A stretch of 64,000 nt of DNA, taken from Sandaracinaceae bacterium. GTDB lineage: Bacteria; Myxococcota_A; Polyangia; Polyangiales; Houyiibacteriaceae. The translations under genes and the position numbers were made by a program. Within the stretch, counting starts at the first letter, position 1, and every line of letters begins with the position of its first letter. The stretch covers positions 248,001 through 312,000 of the forward strand of contig JACKEI010000006.1 of assembly GCA_020633075.1 (NCBI GenBank), in the 5' to 3' direction. Of this stretch, positions 43,440 through 53,543 are shown piece by piece. The notes under the pieces are model-generated. The model searched no databases and was not told the DNA's origin. It saw nothing but the letters and a program-made list of their open reading frames with translations.

Positions 43440-43985
43440 ATGGGATCATCCAGTTCGTTGACACCCCGCTCGGGGTCGCCAGCGCTTTATGGCGTGGACT
43501 GTCTCGAGCAAATGGTGGAGCAAGAGATTCGCTCTTGGTATCGCACATTCTACTACTGGTCTCGCGGGCTCTGTCCCCGTGAAGAGAGCGGTATGATGCC
43601 GATATTCAATGCCTTGTCTGAGGACTTCCGCGTCCTTCTGACTAACGGCTCCATGATGAACAAGAGCGAGTATCGTGACCGCCTGTTTGCGTTGCACGGC
43701 GCGCGACGGGGGGACGCACCATCGCAGATCGTCAACCTGGACCTGCAGCGCGTGGAGCGGGACCACATGCTGGTCACCTTCGACCTCTACAAGCGGGGTG
43801 AGACGACCAAGAAGGTCGACAGCGCGCTCTTGCGCAGGGCCATCGACATGCCTGGCGGCGTGGGCTGGGTGTACGTGCACGAGAGCGCCCACGACCTCGG
43901 GGGGGAGATGTCACTGGACCGAGACTCGCGCGGAGGTCTGGTGACCTTGCGAGGGTCGTCTGGCAACAAGGAGTCGGCGTCATGA
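43440..43985 (+). CDS. DUF4440/SnoaL-like (NTF2-fold) protein
   Basis: 181 residues; the ATG lies 8 nt after GGGAG. The region LEQMVEQEIRSWYRTFYYWSR, MMPIFNALSEDFRVLLTNGSMMNKSEYRDRL and LQRVERDHMLVTFDLYKRG matches the NTF2-like DUF4440 pattern of a helical hairpin cradle with a curved sheet. Such proteins have enzymatic or ligand-binding roles that differ by family. The C-terminus is Ser/Gly-rich and polar. It lies in the AT-richer stretch that begins at 43160. Confidence 0.65.
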   Translation: MGSSSSLTPRSGSPALYGVDCLEQMVEQEIRSWYRTFYYWSRGLCPREESGMMPIFNALSEDFRVLLTNGSMMNKSEYRDRLFALHGARRGDAPSQIVNLDLQRVERDHMLVTFDLYKRGETTKKVDSALLRRAIDMPGGVGWVYVHESAHDLGGEMSLDRDSRGGLVTLRGSSGNKESAS

Positions 43986-44010
43986 CGTCGCGAGAAGGGA
44001 TGAAGAACCG

Positions 44011-44427
44011 ATGGTGACCGTGGAGAACCGAGTGGGACGTCTGATCGAGGTGCGGCAGACCGGCCGGGTGACCGTGCAGGAGCTGCAGGAGAGCCTGCCG
44101 CTCTTTCAGCGCATCCTCGCTTCCAGCCCCGAGCGCTTCGTCATGGCGACGGACTGGCGCGGCATGCGCGTGCTGGATGCCCAGACCTCCGAGGTCTTGC
44201 TCGGCATCATGCGCGCCAAGAACGACCGCATCGAGAGGCAGATGCTCGTGATGGATCCGTCCGCCGTGATGGGGTTGCAGGTGCGACGCCTCTTCAAGGA
44301 CGCGGGCGGCGAGACCCGTGCCGTCTTCGAGTCGGCCGACCTCGCCCGGAGCTGGCTCGAGACCTCACTCACGCCGCTCGAGGCCGCGTCACTGCGGCGC
44401 TTCTTGACCGCAGGTATCGCGGCGTGA
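44011..44427 (+). CDS. STAS/SpoIIAA-like protein
   Basis: 138 residues. The pattern RLIEVRQTGRVTVQELQESL, FVMATDWRGMRVLDAQTSEVLLGIM, RQMLVMDPSAVMGLQVRRLFKDAG and FESADLARSWLETSL fits SpoIIAA-like proteins (STAS fold with a C-terminal helix that moves). It is shorter than the other two similar proteins in the window. It is followed after 4 nt by a methyltransferase gene, suggesting co-translation. Confidence 0.65.
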   Translation: MVTVENRVGRLIEVRQTGRVTVQELQESLPLFQRILASSPERFVMATDWRGMRVLDAQTSEVLLGIMRAKNDRIERQMLVMDPSAVMGLQVRRLFKDAGGETRAVFESADLARSWLETSLTPLEAASLRRFLTAGIAA

Positions 44428-44431
44428 GCGC

Positions 44432-45253
44432 GTGAGCGAATCGCAGCCGATGAACAACCGCTACCTCCTCGACGAGGGCACCGAGGCCATCGACCGCCTC
44501 GCGTTGGTGCAGCGCATCTATGGGTCCGGCAGCCGCGCCATGCTCCTCGCGGCCGGCTCGCTCGAAGGGCGACGCGTGCTGGAGCTCGGGTGCGGGACCG
44601 GCAGCATGACCCGCTGGCTCGCGGAGCAAGTGGGTGAAGGCGGCGTCGTCGTCGGCGCGGACGCGAGCGGAGCCCAGCTGGAGGTAGCTCGCGCGCGCTG
44701 CGCCGGCTTCCCATCCGTACGCTTCGTCTGCGCAGACGCCTCCGACACCGGTCTCGCACCCGGCGAGTTCGACCTCGTGTACCTGCGGCTGCTGCTCATG
44801 CACGTGCCGGCGCCGCAGACGGTCTTGGCGCACGCGCATGCGCTGCTGCGGCCGGGAGGCAGCGTCCTCTGCGAGGAGGCCGCCATCGACAGCACCTTCA
44901 CGGACCCCCCGCTGCCCGAGCAGCGGGAGCTGCACGCCCTCGCCAACGAGATGGCCCGCGAGCGGGGCTGCGACTTCAACGTCGCGCGCCGCTTGGGCTC
45001 GCTCGTGCGCGCCTCCGGGTTCGAGCTCGTGACCTTGAGCGCTCAGCAGCCCGTGCTGCTGCGTGGCCCCGAGAAGCGCCTCGAGGTCGCGAGCTTCGAG
45101 GAAGCCATGCAGCACTGGCCGCAGGCCTCCGACGAGACCCGCGCCCGCGGCGCCCGCGTGATCGCCTCGCTCGCGAGCGCGGCGAGCGACGAGGAGACCG
45201 TGTACGGGCTGAGCATGATGATGCGCGCGCGCGGCCGAAAGCCACACCGGTGA
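44432..45253 (+). CDS. Class I SAM-dependent methyltransferase
   Basis: 273 residues from a GTG start; an in-frame ATG follows (44450). Motif I VLELGCGTGSMTRW is clear, with the acidic VGADAS and the later DLVYLRLLLMHVPAPQTVLAHAHALLRPGG typical of the UbiE/Methyltransf_11 group. The substrate is a small molecule or lipid; no neighbour suggests which. The 4-nt gap to the STAS-like gene and the 7-nt gap to the next membrane protein suggest a three-gene unit. Confidence 0.9.
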   Translation: MSESQPMNNRYLLDEGTEAIDRLALVQRIYGSGSRAMLLAAGSLEGRRVLELGCGTGSMTRWLAEQVGEGGVVVGADASGAQLEVARARCAGFPSVRFVCADASDTGLAPGEFDLVYLRLLLMHVPAPQTVLAHAHALLRPGGSVLCEEAAIDSTFTDPPLPEQRELHALANEMARERGCDFNVARRLGSLVRASGFELVTLSAQQPVLLRGPEKRLEVASFEEAMQHWPQASDETRARGARVIASLASAASDEETVYGLSMMMRARGRKPHR

Positions 45254-45260
45254 CGGCCTC

Positions 45261-45707
45261 GTGACTCTCTACGGCCTGGTGCGCCTGAGCCACCTGCTGG
45301 CGATGGCGGTCTGGCTGAGCGCGGGCCTGTTGGCGCCTCGTGACGTGTGCGAGAGCCTCGAGCGGGGAGCCGCGAGCTGCGTGCCCCTGATGGGCCGGCT
45401 GCGGCGGACGGCGCGCGTGATGAACCTGGCCGCGTGGGGCACCGTGGCGAGCGGGCTCGGGCTGGTGCTCCTCGGGCGCGGCTGGGCCACCCCCGCGTCC
45501 ATCTGGTGGGGCCTCGCGCTGACGCTGCTGGCCATCCTGGTCGGTCGGGTCGCGATTCGTCCGGCAGTGCAGGCCATTGTCGCGGTTCAGCCCGTGCTCG
45601 ACGGGCTGTCCGCCCCCGAGAGGCGTCGGATCGCGCGGCGGTTCACGCTCGGAGTCCGGGCGGAGGACTTGTTGCGTTTGGCCGTGCTGGTGCTCATGGC
45701 TCGCTGA
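45261..45707 (+). CDS. Four-helix membrane protein, unknown
   Basis: 148 residues from a GTG start. Predicted membrane helices lie at about 5-24, 55-72, 80-102 and 133-147. The pattern (LVRLSHLLAMAVWLSAGLL ... RVMNLAAWGTVASGLGLVLL) resembles the small DUF2269/CopD-like membrane proteins. The histidine in helix 1 (RLSHLLA) is of the type that binds heme or copper in relatives, but family assignment is weak. It lies 7 nt after the methyltransferase gene. Confidence 0.6.
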   Translation: MTLYGLVRLSHLLAMAVWLSAGLLAPRDVCESLERGAASCVPLMGRLRRTARVMNLAAWGTVASGLGLVLLGRGWATPASIWWGLALTLLAILVGRVAIRPAVQAIVAVQPVLDGLSAPERRRIARRFTLGVRAEDLLRLAVLVLMAR

Positions 45708-45758
45708 CGTCCTGCAGGAACGGTGCGCTGGCGCCGCCAGCCTGCTAGCTTCGGCGGC

Positions 45759-47591
<1,833 letters not shown>

Positions 47592-47597
47592 GCCCGC

Positions 47598-49160
47598 TCA
47601 GGGAGCCGCTGGGGTCGGCTCACGGGACGCAGAGGAGGCGGGCCCCGCGGGGAGGGCGAGTGGCCCCTCGATCAGCACCTCGAGCCCACGCTCGGCGTCA
47701 GCGGGGCGCTGCATGCGCAGCTCGAAGCCGTGCTGGGCCACTACGTCGGAGGTGATGTGCAGCCCAAGGCCCATGCCGTGGGGATGCCGCGTGCGCGCCA
47801 CGTTCCCGCGGTAACCGCGCTCCGTGATGCGCGGTAGGTCTTCGGCGTCGAGCCCCGGCCCGTCGTCGGTCACGCGCAGCGTGAAGCGCCCGGCGCGGCT
47901 CGCGAGCACCACGGCCACGTGCCCATCGGCGTCGTTGTAGCGCACGGCGTTGTGCACCACGTTGCTCAGCGCCCGCTCGAGCAGCGTGACATCCCCCAGC
48001 GCATGAACGGGCTCGTCCGGCACGGCGTACTCGAGGGACACCCGCCGGTCCCGCGCGACCATGCGGTTCCGCGCGATGACGCGCTCCACCAGCGCACCGA
48101 GATCCACAGACTCACGGACGCGCTGCTCACCGGCCGCGTCGAGGCGCGCGCGCGCGTTGAGGTTCCGCAGCAGGGACCCGAGGTAGTCGGACTCTTCCAC
48201 CGCCAGGCGGAGCGCCTCATCCACACCGGGGACCGCCCCCCGTGGACCGCCGCCCGGCGTAGCCGCGCCCATCGCGGACGCCTCCGCGCTCTGCGCCCGC
48301 GCCGCCCCGAGCTGCTCGCGGGCCGCCACCAGGTGCCCCTGCAGCACCGTGAGCGGCAGCATGACGTCGTGCGTGGTGTTGGCGATGTAGGCCACCAGCG
48401 CCGCGTCTCGCTGCTCCAGCTCGTGCACTTGGGCCTCGATGCGGGCGCGGTCGGCGTCCAGCGCGCGCGCCACGGCGGTGACCTCGTCCGCTCCGCCCAC
48501 GATGGCCACCGCCGACTTGCCAGGGCCTCGCGAGGCGGCTTCCTCCAGGCGGCGCAAGCGCCCCACCAGCGGCGCCGCCGCGAGCCACGCCACGAAGACC
48601 GCGGCAAAGCCGACACCCACGCCGGTGAGTGCGCTGGCGATCGCGGCGTCGCGGTGCACGGGAGCGCGCGCCAGCACGAGCGCGCAGGGCCCGTCGGTCC
48701 ACGGCATGGCCACCAGCACCTCGTACTCGTCTTGCCCACCGCCCTCTGGCCCGCGGCGCACCACGCGGCTGGCCACGTCGGCGCCGTCCAGCACCTCGCG
48801 CAGGAGCTCGGCGGGCGGTGGCTGCTCGGCCCCGCTGCCGTCGGCGGCGAAGGGCATCAAGGGACCGATGGCCCGCTGTGCTTCCCTCTCCGCCATCAGC
48901 GCAGCGCGGCGTGCGCCACGCGGCCCCGGACCACGCCTGGGCGCCAGCGCCGAGCTCGGCCCGCGTCCACGCCCCCGAAAGCGCTCCGGTGCCTCTTCGC
49001 AGACCTCGCGCCCGCCCGCCTCCATGCGCGCGATGACCCGCTCGCGCACGAGCTGGACGTCGGCCTCGTGGCGCCGCCACTGCTGCCACAGGGCCAGCAC
49101 CACGGCGAGCGGGATGACCGCAGCGCCCAGCGTGAGCGCCAACCGGCCGCGCAGCGTCAT
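47598..49160 (-). CDS. Sensor histidine kinase with unusual H-box
   Basis: 520 residues. Membrane helices lie at about 10-26 and 190-210 around a periplasmic domain of ~165 residues, then a HAMP-like part. The H-box reads ANTTHDVMLPLTVLQGHL: the phospho-accepting His is kept, but the usual HELRTPL is HDVMLPLT. The N box (NVVHNAVRYN), G1 (DDGPGLDAEDL) and G2 (GMGLGLHI) are intact. The ATG start overlaps the stop of the response-regulator gene (ATGA). The open frame beyond 49160 runs antisense-like through the regulator gene. Confidence 0.9.
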   Translation of the reverse strand: MTLRGRLALTLGAAVIPLAVVLALWQQWRRHEADVQLVRERVIARMEAGGREVCEEAPERFRGRGRGPSSALAPRRGPGPRGARRAALMAEREAQRAIGPLMPFAADGSGAEQPPPAELLREVLDGADVASRVVRRGPEGGGQDEYEVLVAMPWTDGPCALVLARAPVHRDAAIASALTGVGVGFAAVFVAWLAAAPLVGRLRRLEEAASRGPGKSAVAIVGGADEVTAVARALDADRARIEAQVHELEQRDAALVAYIANTTHDVMLPLTVLQGHLVAAREQLGAARAQSAEASAMGAATPGGGPRGAVPGVDEALRLAVEESDYLGSLLRNLNARARLDAAGEQRVRESVDLGALVERVIARNRMVARDRRVSLEYAVPDEPVHALGDVTLLERALSNVVHNAVRYNDADGHVAVVLASRAGRFTLRVTDDGPGLDAEDLPRITERGYRGNVARTRHPHGMGLGLHITSDVVAQHGFELRMQRPADAERGLEVLIEGPLALPAGPASSASREPTPAAP

Positions 49161-49879
49161 GCGCCCCGTCCGCCGGGCTTGGTGGAACGGTCCGTACCGG
49201 AGGGCCCGTCCGGGAGGTCCGCCAGCCGATACCCGACGCCCCACACCGTGGCGACCTGTGGGCCGGCGCGGCCGAGCTTCTTGCGCAAGCGGGAGATGTG
49301 CACGTCCAGGCTGCGCAGCGCGCCCTCGCGCTCGGCGTCCAGCGCCTGCTCCACCAACGCTTCGCGCGAGACCGCCGTGCCGGGCCGCTTGGCCAGCGCA
49401 AAAAGCACGGTCCACTCGGCAGGCGTGAGCTCCACGCGCACACCGTCCACCTCCACGGAGCGCGCCGACAGGTCCAGGGCGAGCGCGCCGAGCCGCAGCA
49501 CGTCGCTGCGCTCCATGGTCGGACGCCGCAGCCGGGCCGTCACACGCGCCAGCAGCTCCTCCGGCCAGAAGGGCTTCGTGACGTAATCGTCCGCGCCCAG
49601 CTTGAGCGCCCGCACCTTGTCGGCGGAGTCGTCGCGCGCGCTCAGGATCATGACCGGCACCTCCGAGCGCTGCCGGTAGAGCTTGAGCAAGTCCATGCCG
49701 TAGGTGCCCGGCAGCATCAGGTCCAGCACCACCAAGTCCACCTCGGCGACTGGCGCCCTGCGTGCCTCGTCGCCGTCGCGAACCCAGATGCACTCGAAGC
49801 CCGCACGCTCGAAGTGCGACACGACCTGCGCGCCCAGCTGGGCGTCGTCTTCAACCAGGAGAATGCGTGGGGTGGTCAT
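49157..49879 (-). CDS. OmpR-family response regulator
   Basis: 240 residues. The receiver domain has VEDD (acidic pair), VLDLMLPG (the phospho-acceptor Asp near residue 51) and ILSARDD with TKPFWPEELLARV. The winged-helix output domain (about 130-225) has LTPAEWTVLFALAKRPG and HISRLRKKLG. It forms a two-component system with the kinase encoded downstream, sharing a 4-nt overlap. The genes it controls are not identifiable from sequence. Confidence 0.95.
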   Translation of the reverse strand: MTTPRILLVEDDAQLGAQVVSHFERAGFECIWVRDGDEARRAPVAEVDLVVLDLMLPGTYGMDLLKLYRQRSEVPVMILSARDDSADKVRALKLGADDYVTKPFWPEELLARVTARLRRPTMERSDVLRLGALALDLSARSVEVDGVRVELTPAEWTVLFALAKRPGTAVSREALVEQALDAEREGALRSLDVHISRLRKKLGRAGPQVATVWGVGYRLADLPDGPSGTDRSTKPGGRGA

Positions 49880-49947
49880 GCGCAACCGGCCGCTGTCGCA
49901 GAGCGCGACGCGACCGGTATCGCAAGCCCACGCAGGGAGCGCAAGGG

Positions 49948-51165
49948 TCAGGCGGCGGACATCGCCGCGTGGTGCTGCACCCCGGCGCTGTCCAGCTCGT
50001 CGATCATCTCGTCGCCCGTGATCTCGTCGGCGCTCTTGCCGCCGAAGTACTTGTTCAGGCCCACCTGCTCGTAGTGCGGCTTGATGCGGTCGCTGAGCAG
50101 ACCGATCTCGCGCAGGTTCGGCACCATGCGGCTGAACATCACGTGCCGGAACTCCTCGAGGCCGGGCGAGGTCGTGGCGACCTCCTTCCATTGCGAGCGC
50201 GTGAGGCGCCCCTCGAACCACTCCTCGTAGACCTCCCACGCCAGGAAGCGGTTGCGCATGAGCAGCGCCACCTCGAAGGACCAGTCCTCGCGCTCGTTGC
50301 GCTCGCGCGGCGACAGCTGCGTGTTGAAGTGCTCGCGCAGCGCGACCACGCCGTAGTGCACGTGCCGCGCCTCGTCCTGGATGACCATCTTGAGCAGCTC
50401 CTTGAGCAGCGGCTCCTTGGTCAGGCTGTAGAGCGTACCGAAGGCGCCCAGCGCCAGGCCCTCGACCATGATCTGCATGCCCAGGAACTTCATGTCCCAG
50501 CGCGAGTCCCCCATGAGCGCGTCGATGATGACGAAGAGGTTGTCGTTGATCTGGTAGAGCTTGTTCATCTTGGTGTCGAGGTAGCGGTGGAAGACCTCGA
50601 CGTGACGCGCCTCGTCCATGACCTGCGTGGCCCCGTAGAGCTTGCCGTCGAAGAACTGCACGGCCTCCGTGACCTGCGCGGCCGCCAGCAGCGCGCCCTG
50701 CTCTCCGTGCAGGAACTGGCTCAGCATCCACGCGACCATGTCGTAGGTCAGGCGGCTCTCTTCCTTGTCGGTGAGCTTGATGCCGAAGTCACGCAGCTTG
50801 GCGATGTTCAGGAAGTGCTTGGGGACGATCGGCACCTCCGGGTTCTCCGGGTCCACGTCGGTGTGCCAGGGTAGGTAGGTGTCCCCGTTCCACTGGCCGA
50901 GCTTCGCGCGGCGGTAGAGGTCCTGCATCTCGGGCTGGTCGCTCGGGTAGGTCCAGTCGAAGAAGGCCTCGTGATGCGCCTGGATCAGCGTGGGCACGCC
51001 CTGCTTGCCGCGCTGCAGCAGGAGCCCGCGCACACCGGCGGGTCCGAGCGAGGCCATGACGCGCGGGTCCTTCACGGCGGTGAGCACCTCGGCGGCGTCG
51101 AAGTAGGGCTCGACGCGATGACGAACGTTGTTCGGGAGGATGTTCAGGAGCTTGTTCATATCCAT
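49948..51165 (-). CDS. Ferritin-like diiron protein
   Basis: 405 residues. Helical, with two carboxylate-bridged iron motifs: QFLHGEQGALLAAAQ and VMDEARHVEVF (E-x2-H), then GLALGAFGTLY and QDEARHVHYG (second E-x2-H). This fits ferritin-like oxygenases and related R2-like proteins. It lies in an operon with a plant-type ferredoxin reductase (51935-53389), a natural electron donor for a diiron oxygenase, and with a MerR regulator. The substrate is unknown. Confidence 0.82.
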   Translation of the reverse strand: MDMNKLLNILPNNVRHRVEPYFDAAEVLTAVKDPRVMASLGPAGVRGLLLQRGKQGVPTLIQAHHEAFFDWTYPSDQPEMQDLYRRAKLGQWNGDTYLPWHTDVDPENPEVPIVPKHFLNIAKLRDFGIKLTDKEESRLTYDMVAWMLSQFLHGEQGALLAAAQVTEAVQFFDGKLYGATQVMDEARHVEVFHRYLDTKMNKLYQINDNLFVIIDALMGDSRWDMKFLGMQIMVEGLALGAFGTLYSLTKEPLLKELLKMVIQDEARHVHYGVVALREHFNTQLSPRERNEREDWSFEVALLMRNRFLAWEVYEEWFEGRLTRSQWKEVATTSPGLEEFRHVMFSRMVPNLREIGLLSDRIKPHYEQVGLNKYFGGKSADEITGDEMIDELDSAGVQHHAAMSAA

Positions 51166-51197
51166 GGCGGACCTCGTGGAGCTTGGGGCAGAAGGGA

Positions 51198-51938
51198 TCA
51201 GAAGCTGTCACCGAAGAACTCGCGGACGAGCTGCGTGTGAAGGCGGGAGAGGGTCTGGTTCACGATGGGGATGGCGCGCTCGATCATGCGCGCGGCCTCG
51301 ACGGGCTCGAGGTGCGACAGGCGCGACGAGAGCAGCCCGATCTCTTGGCGGAAGAGGCCGCTCATGGCCTCGTGGTAGAAGGCGACATCCGCCACGGTGA
51401 ACCCACGTTCCTTGGTGAAACCAAGCACGCGCAGCTCACCGAGGGCATCGAACAGCCAGGCCTCGGCGGCGCTGATGGAGGCCTCGGACCCTTCGCGCAC
51501 GATCGTGGCCAGGCCGAGCGTCTCGGCTTGCTCGATGTCATCCATGTCGACGCCGGGGCGCCGCGCGATGTCGTGCACGGAGACGCGCTCCACCGGCCCA
51601 CGGCTCGAGAGGGAGGCGTCGATCTTCTCGCGGACGTTGTGCAGGAAGCGCTGCTGCTCCGGAGCGAAGAGCTCTTCACGCCCGTCGAGCAGGGCCTTGA
51701 TGGCCTTGAGCGGCAGGAAGCGCTCGTGCTGCAGCTTCTTGATCAGCCGCAGGCGCTCGAGGTGCTCTTCCGTGTACCAGGCCATGTTGCGGCCGGTCTT
51801 GTGGCCGGGCGGCAGGAGCCCCTGCTGGATGTAGAAGTGGATGGCCTGGCGGTCGAGCCCGGTCGCGTCGCTCAGGTCCTTCATCTTGTAGCGGAAGCGG
51901 TCCCGGTCGATGGGCAGGACCTTGGCGCCAACGCTCAT
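51198..51938 (-). CDS. MerR-family transcriptional regulator
   Basis: 246 residues. The N-terminal helix-turn-helix (YKMKDLSDATGLDRQAIHFYIQQGLLPP, with the ERLRLIKKLQHERFLPLKAIKALL dimer helix) is of the MerR type. The C-terminal ~150 residues have no metal-binding Cys cluster, so it senses something other than a thiol-binding metal. The start overlaps the stop of the ferredoxin reductase gene (ATGA). It probably regulates its own operon, whose promoter carries a dyad at 53419. Confidence 0.9.
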   Translation of the reverse strand: MSVGAKVLPIDRDRFRYKMKDLSDATGLDRQAIHFYIQQGLLPPGHKTGRNMAWYTEEHLERLRLIKKLQHERFLPLKAIKALLDGREELFAPEQQRFLHNVREKIDASLSSRGPVERVSVHDIARRPGVDMDDIEQAETLGLATIVREGSEASISAAEAWLFDALGELRVLGFTKERGFTVADVAFYHEAMSGLFRQEIGLLSSRLSHLEPVEAARMIERAIPIVNQTLSRLHTQLVREFFGDSF

Positions 51939-53389
51939 CGTGACCCTCCGCTCGTCAGTGTGACCGGACCGCAGGGGCGCCCCACGCAGGTGAGGACGTA
52001 GCCCGCCGCGCGCTCGTCGTCGCTCAGGCAGTTGGGCTCTTCCATGGCGACCTCGCCGTCGAGGCAGATCATCTTGCAAGCGCCACAGCCGCCCATGGCG
52101 CAGCTGAAGGGCATCGCCTCCCCGGCAGCGAGCGCCGCGTCCAGCAGGGTCTGGCTGGGCTGCACCACCACCTTGTGGGAGCTCTGCCCGCGCTTGAGCG
52201 TGAGCGGCTGCGGTGTCGTGGCGCCGCGGGCCTCCGTGCGCGCCTCCGGCTGACCAAAGCGCTCCTCGTGCAGGCGCCCCTTCTCGAAGCCCCGCTCCAG
52301 CAAGAGCGCGCGCGCGGCGTCCATCATGGGCGTGGGCCCGCACACGAAGCACTGGTCCACGGCGCCGAGCTGCACGCCCAGCGCGTCCAGGCGGCCACCC
52401 AGGGTCGCACCGTCCAGCAGTCCACGCGCGCCCTCCCACGCGCTGCTCGGGTCGCTCAGCACGTGGTCCACCACCAGCCGGCCCGGGTGGGCCGCCAACA
52501 GCGCGGCCAGGCGGTCCATGAAGATGACGTCCTGCTCGGCGCGGTTGCCGTACACCAGCGTGACGCGCGCCTCGGGCTCGTCGTGCAGCGCGGTGGCGAC
52601 CAAGCTGACGATGGGGGTGATGCCGCTGCCGCCGGCGACGAACAGCAGGTGCCGCGCAGCGCCACTCGGCTTGGGCTCGAGCACGAAGCTCCCCGAAGGC
52701 CCGAGCACGTCCAGCAGCATCCCCTCGTGAGCGTGGTCGTTCAGCTGGTTGCTCACGCGCCCTTCGTGCACGCGCTTGACGGTGATGTGCGGAGCGTCAC
52801 TGCCAGGCCCCGAGGCGGGCGCGGCCAGGGAGTAGGCGCGACGCAAGCGCACGCCATCCACCACCACGTCCACGCTCATGAACTGACCCGCGCGGAAGCG
52901 CAGAGGGTGGCCGTCCACCTCGCTGAGGTAGAGCGAGACCGCGTCCTTGGTCTCGCGCTCCACGCGCACGACCTTCACGCGGCGGCTGACCGTGAGCGAC
53001 GGGGAACCCGCCAGGGGGACCACCTGGGCCGTACCGCTCTCGCGGTGACGGGCGCCGCGCTTGACCAGAGGTGGCGGCCGGCGCCCGTAGACCAGCGCGT
53101 CCACCAGGACCCGCACGTCGCGGCGCGCCGACTTGGCCGGCCCCGCCAGGAAGCCCGGCAGCGCGTCCAGCGTGTCCAGCTCCGACAGCGCCGGCGCGCA
53201 CTGCACCGCCGTGTCCAGGGTGGCGACCGGGGCCGGGCGATGACCCCGGGCGGCATCCGCCAGCAGGCTGAGGTCACGGCGGGCCTGGTCCACCTTGGCG
53301 GCCGCGCGACCGGGGAGCGCGAGGGTGACCAGCCGGGCGGCGTAGTCGATGGAGCGGGGAGGACGAGACTCTGGGGCGCGAACGAGCAT
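51935..53389 (-). CDS. Ferredoxin-NADP reductase with fused 2Fe-2S domain (PaaE/oxygenase-reductase type)
   Basis: 484 residues. An N-terminal extension of ~120 residues precedes an FAD-binding domain (RRAYSLAAP, the RxYS pattern) and an NAD(P)-binding domain (FVAGGSGITPIVS, VCGPTPMMDAARALL). A C-terminal plant-type ferredoxin has CAMGGCGACKM and a later Cys (Cys-x4-Cys-x2-Cys...Cys). It would carry electrons from NAD(P)H to an oxygenase, most likely the diiron protein of the same operon, and could also serve the P450 or Rieske enzyme. First gene of the three-gene operon. The N-terminal extension is unrecognised. Confidence 0.92.
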   Translation of the reverse strand: MLVRAPESRPPRSIDYAARLVTLALPGRAAAKVDQARRDLSLLADAARGHRPAPVATLDTAVQCAPALSELDTLDALPGFLAGPAKSARRDVRVLVDALVYGRRPPPLVKRGARHRESGTAQVVPLAGSPSLTVSRRVKVVRVERETKDAVSLYLSEVDGHPLRFRAGQFMSVDVVVDGVRLRRAYSLAAPASGPGSDAPHITVKRVHEGRVSNQLNDHAHEGMLLDVLGPSGSFVLEPKPSGAARHLLFVAGGSGITPIVSLVATALHDEPEARVTLVYGNRAEQDVIFMDRLAALLAAHPGRLVVDHVLSDPSSAWEGARGLLDGATLGGRLDALGVQLGAVDQCFVCGPTPMMDAARALLLERGFEKGRLHEERFGQPEARTEARGATTPQPLTLKRGQSSHKVVVQPSQTLLDAALAAGEAMPFSCAMGGCGACKMICLDGEVAMEEPNCLSDDERAAGYVLTCVGRPCGPVTLTSGGSR

Positions 53390-53395
53390 GGAGAC

Positions 53396-53432
53396 GTTGT
53401 AGCGGCCAGAAGAGCAAAGTGTCAAGAGACAC
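53396..53432 (-). promoter_or_regulatory. Predicted promoter and operator of the reductase-MerR-diiron operon
   Basis: On the minus strand, TTGACA (53425-53420) is separated by 18 nt from TACAAC (53401-53396), which is 6 nt before the ATG at 53389, so the transcript should be leaderless. GTGTC-N4-GACAC (53419-53432) overlaps the -35, and AAAGTGT...ACACTTT (53416-53442) forms a longer dyad. Probable operator of the MerR protein. Confidence 0.5.
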
Positions 53433-53543
53433 CAAACACTTTTCACATGAGACGCGCCCAGGCGGGTCCGGGCCAGTCCGTGATGCCGCCCCGCCGGTTG
53501 CGCCGAGCCCCCGCCCCACGCACGTTTGCCCGAAGGAGTTCGT

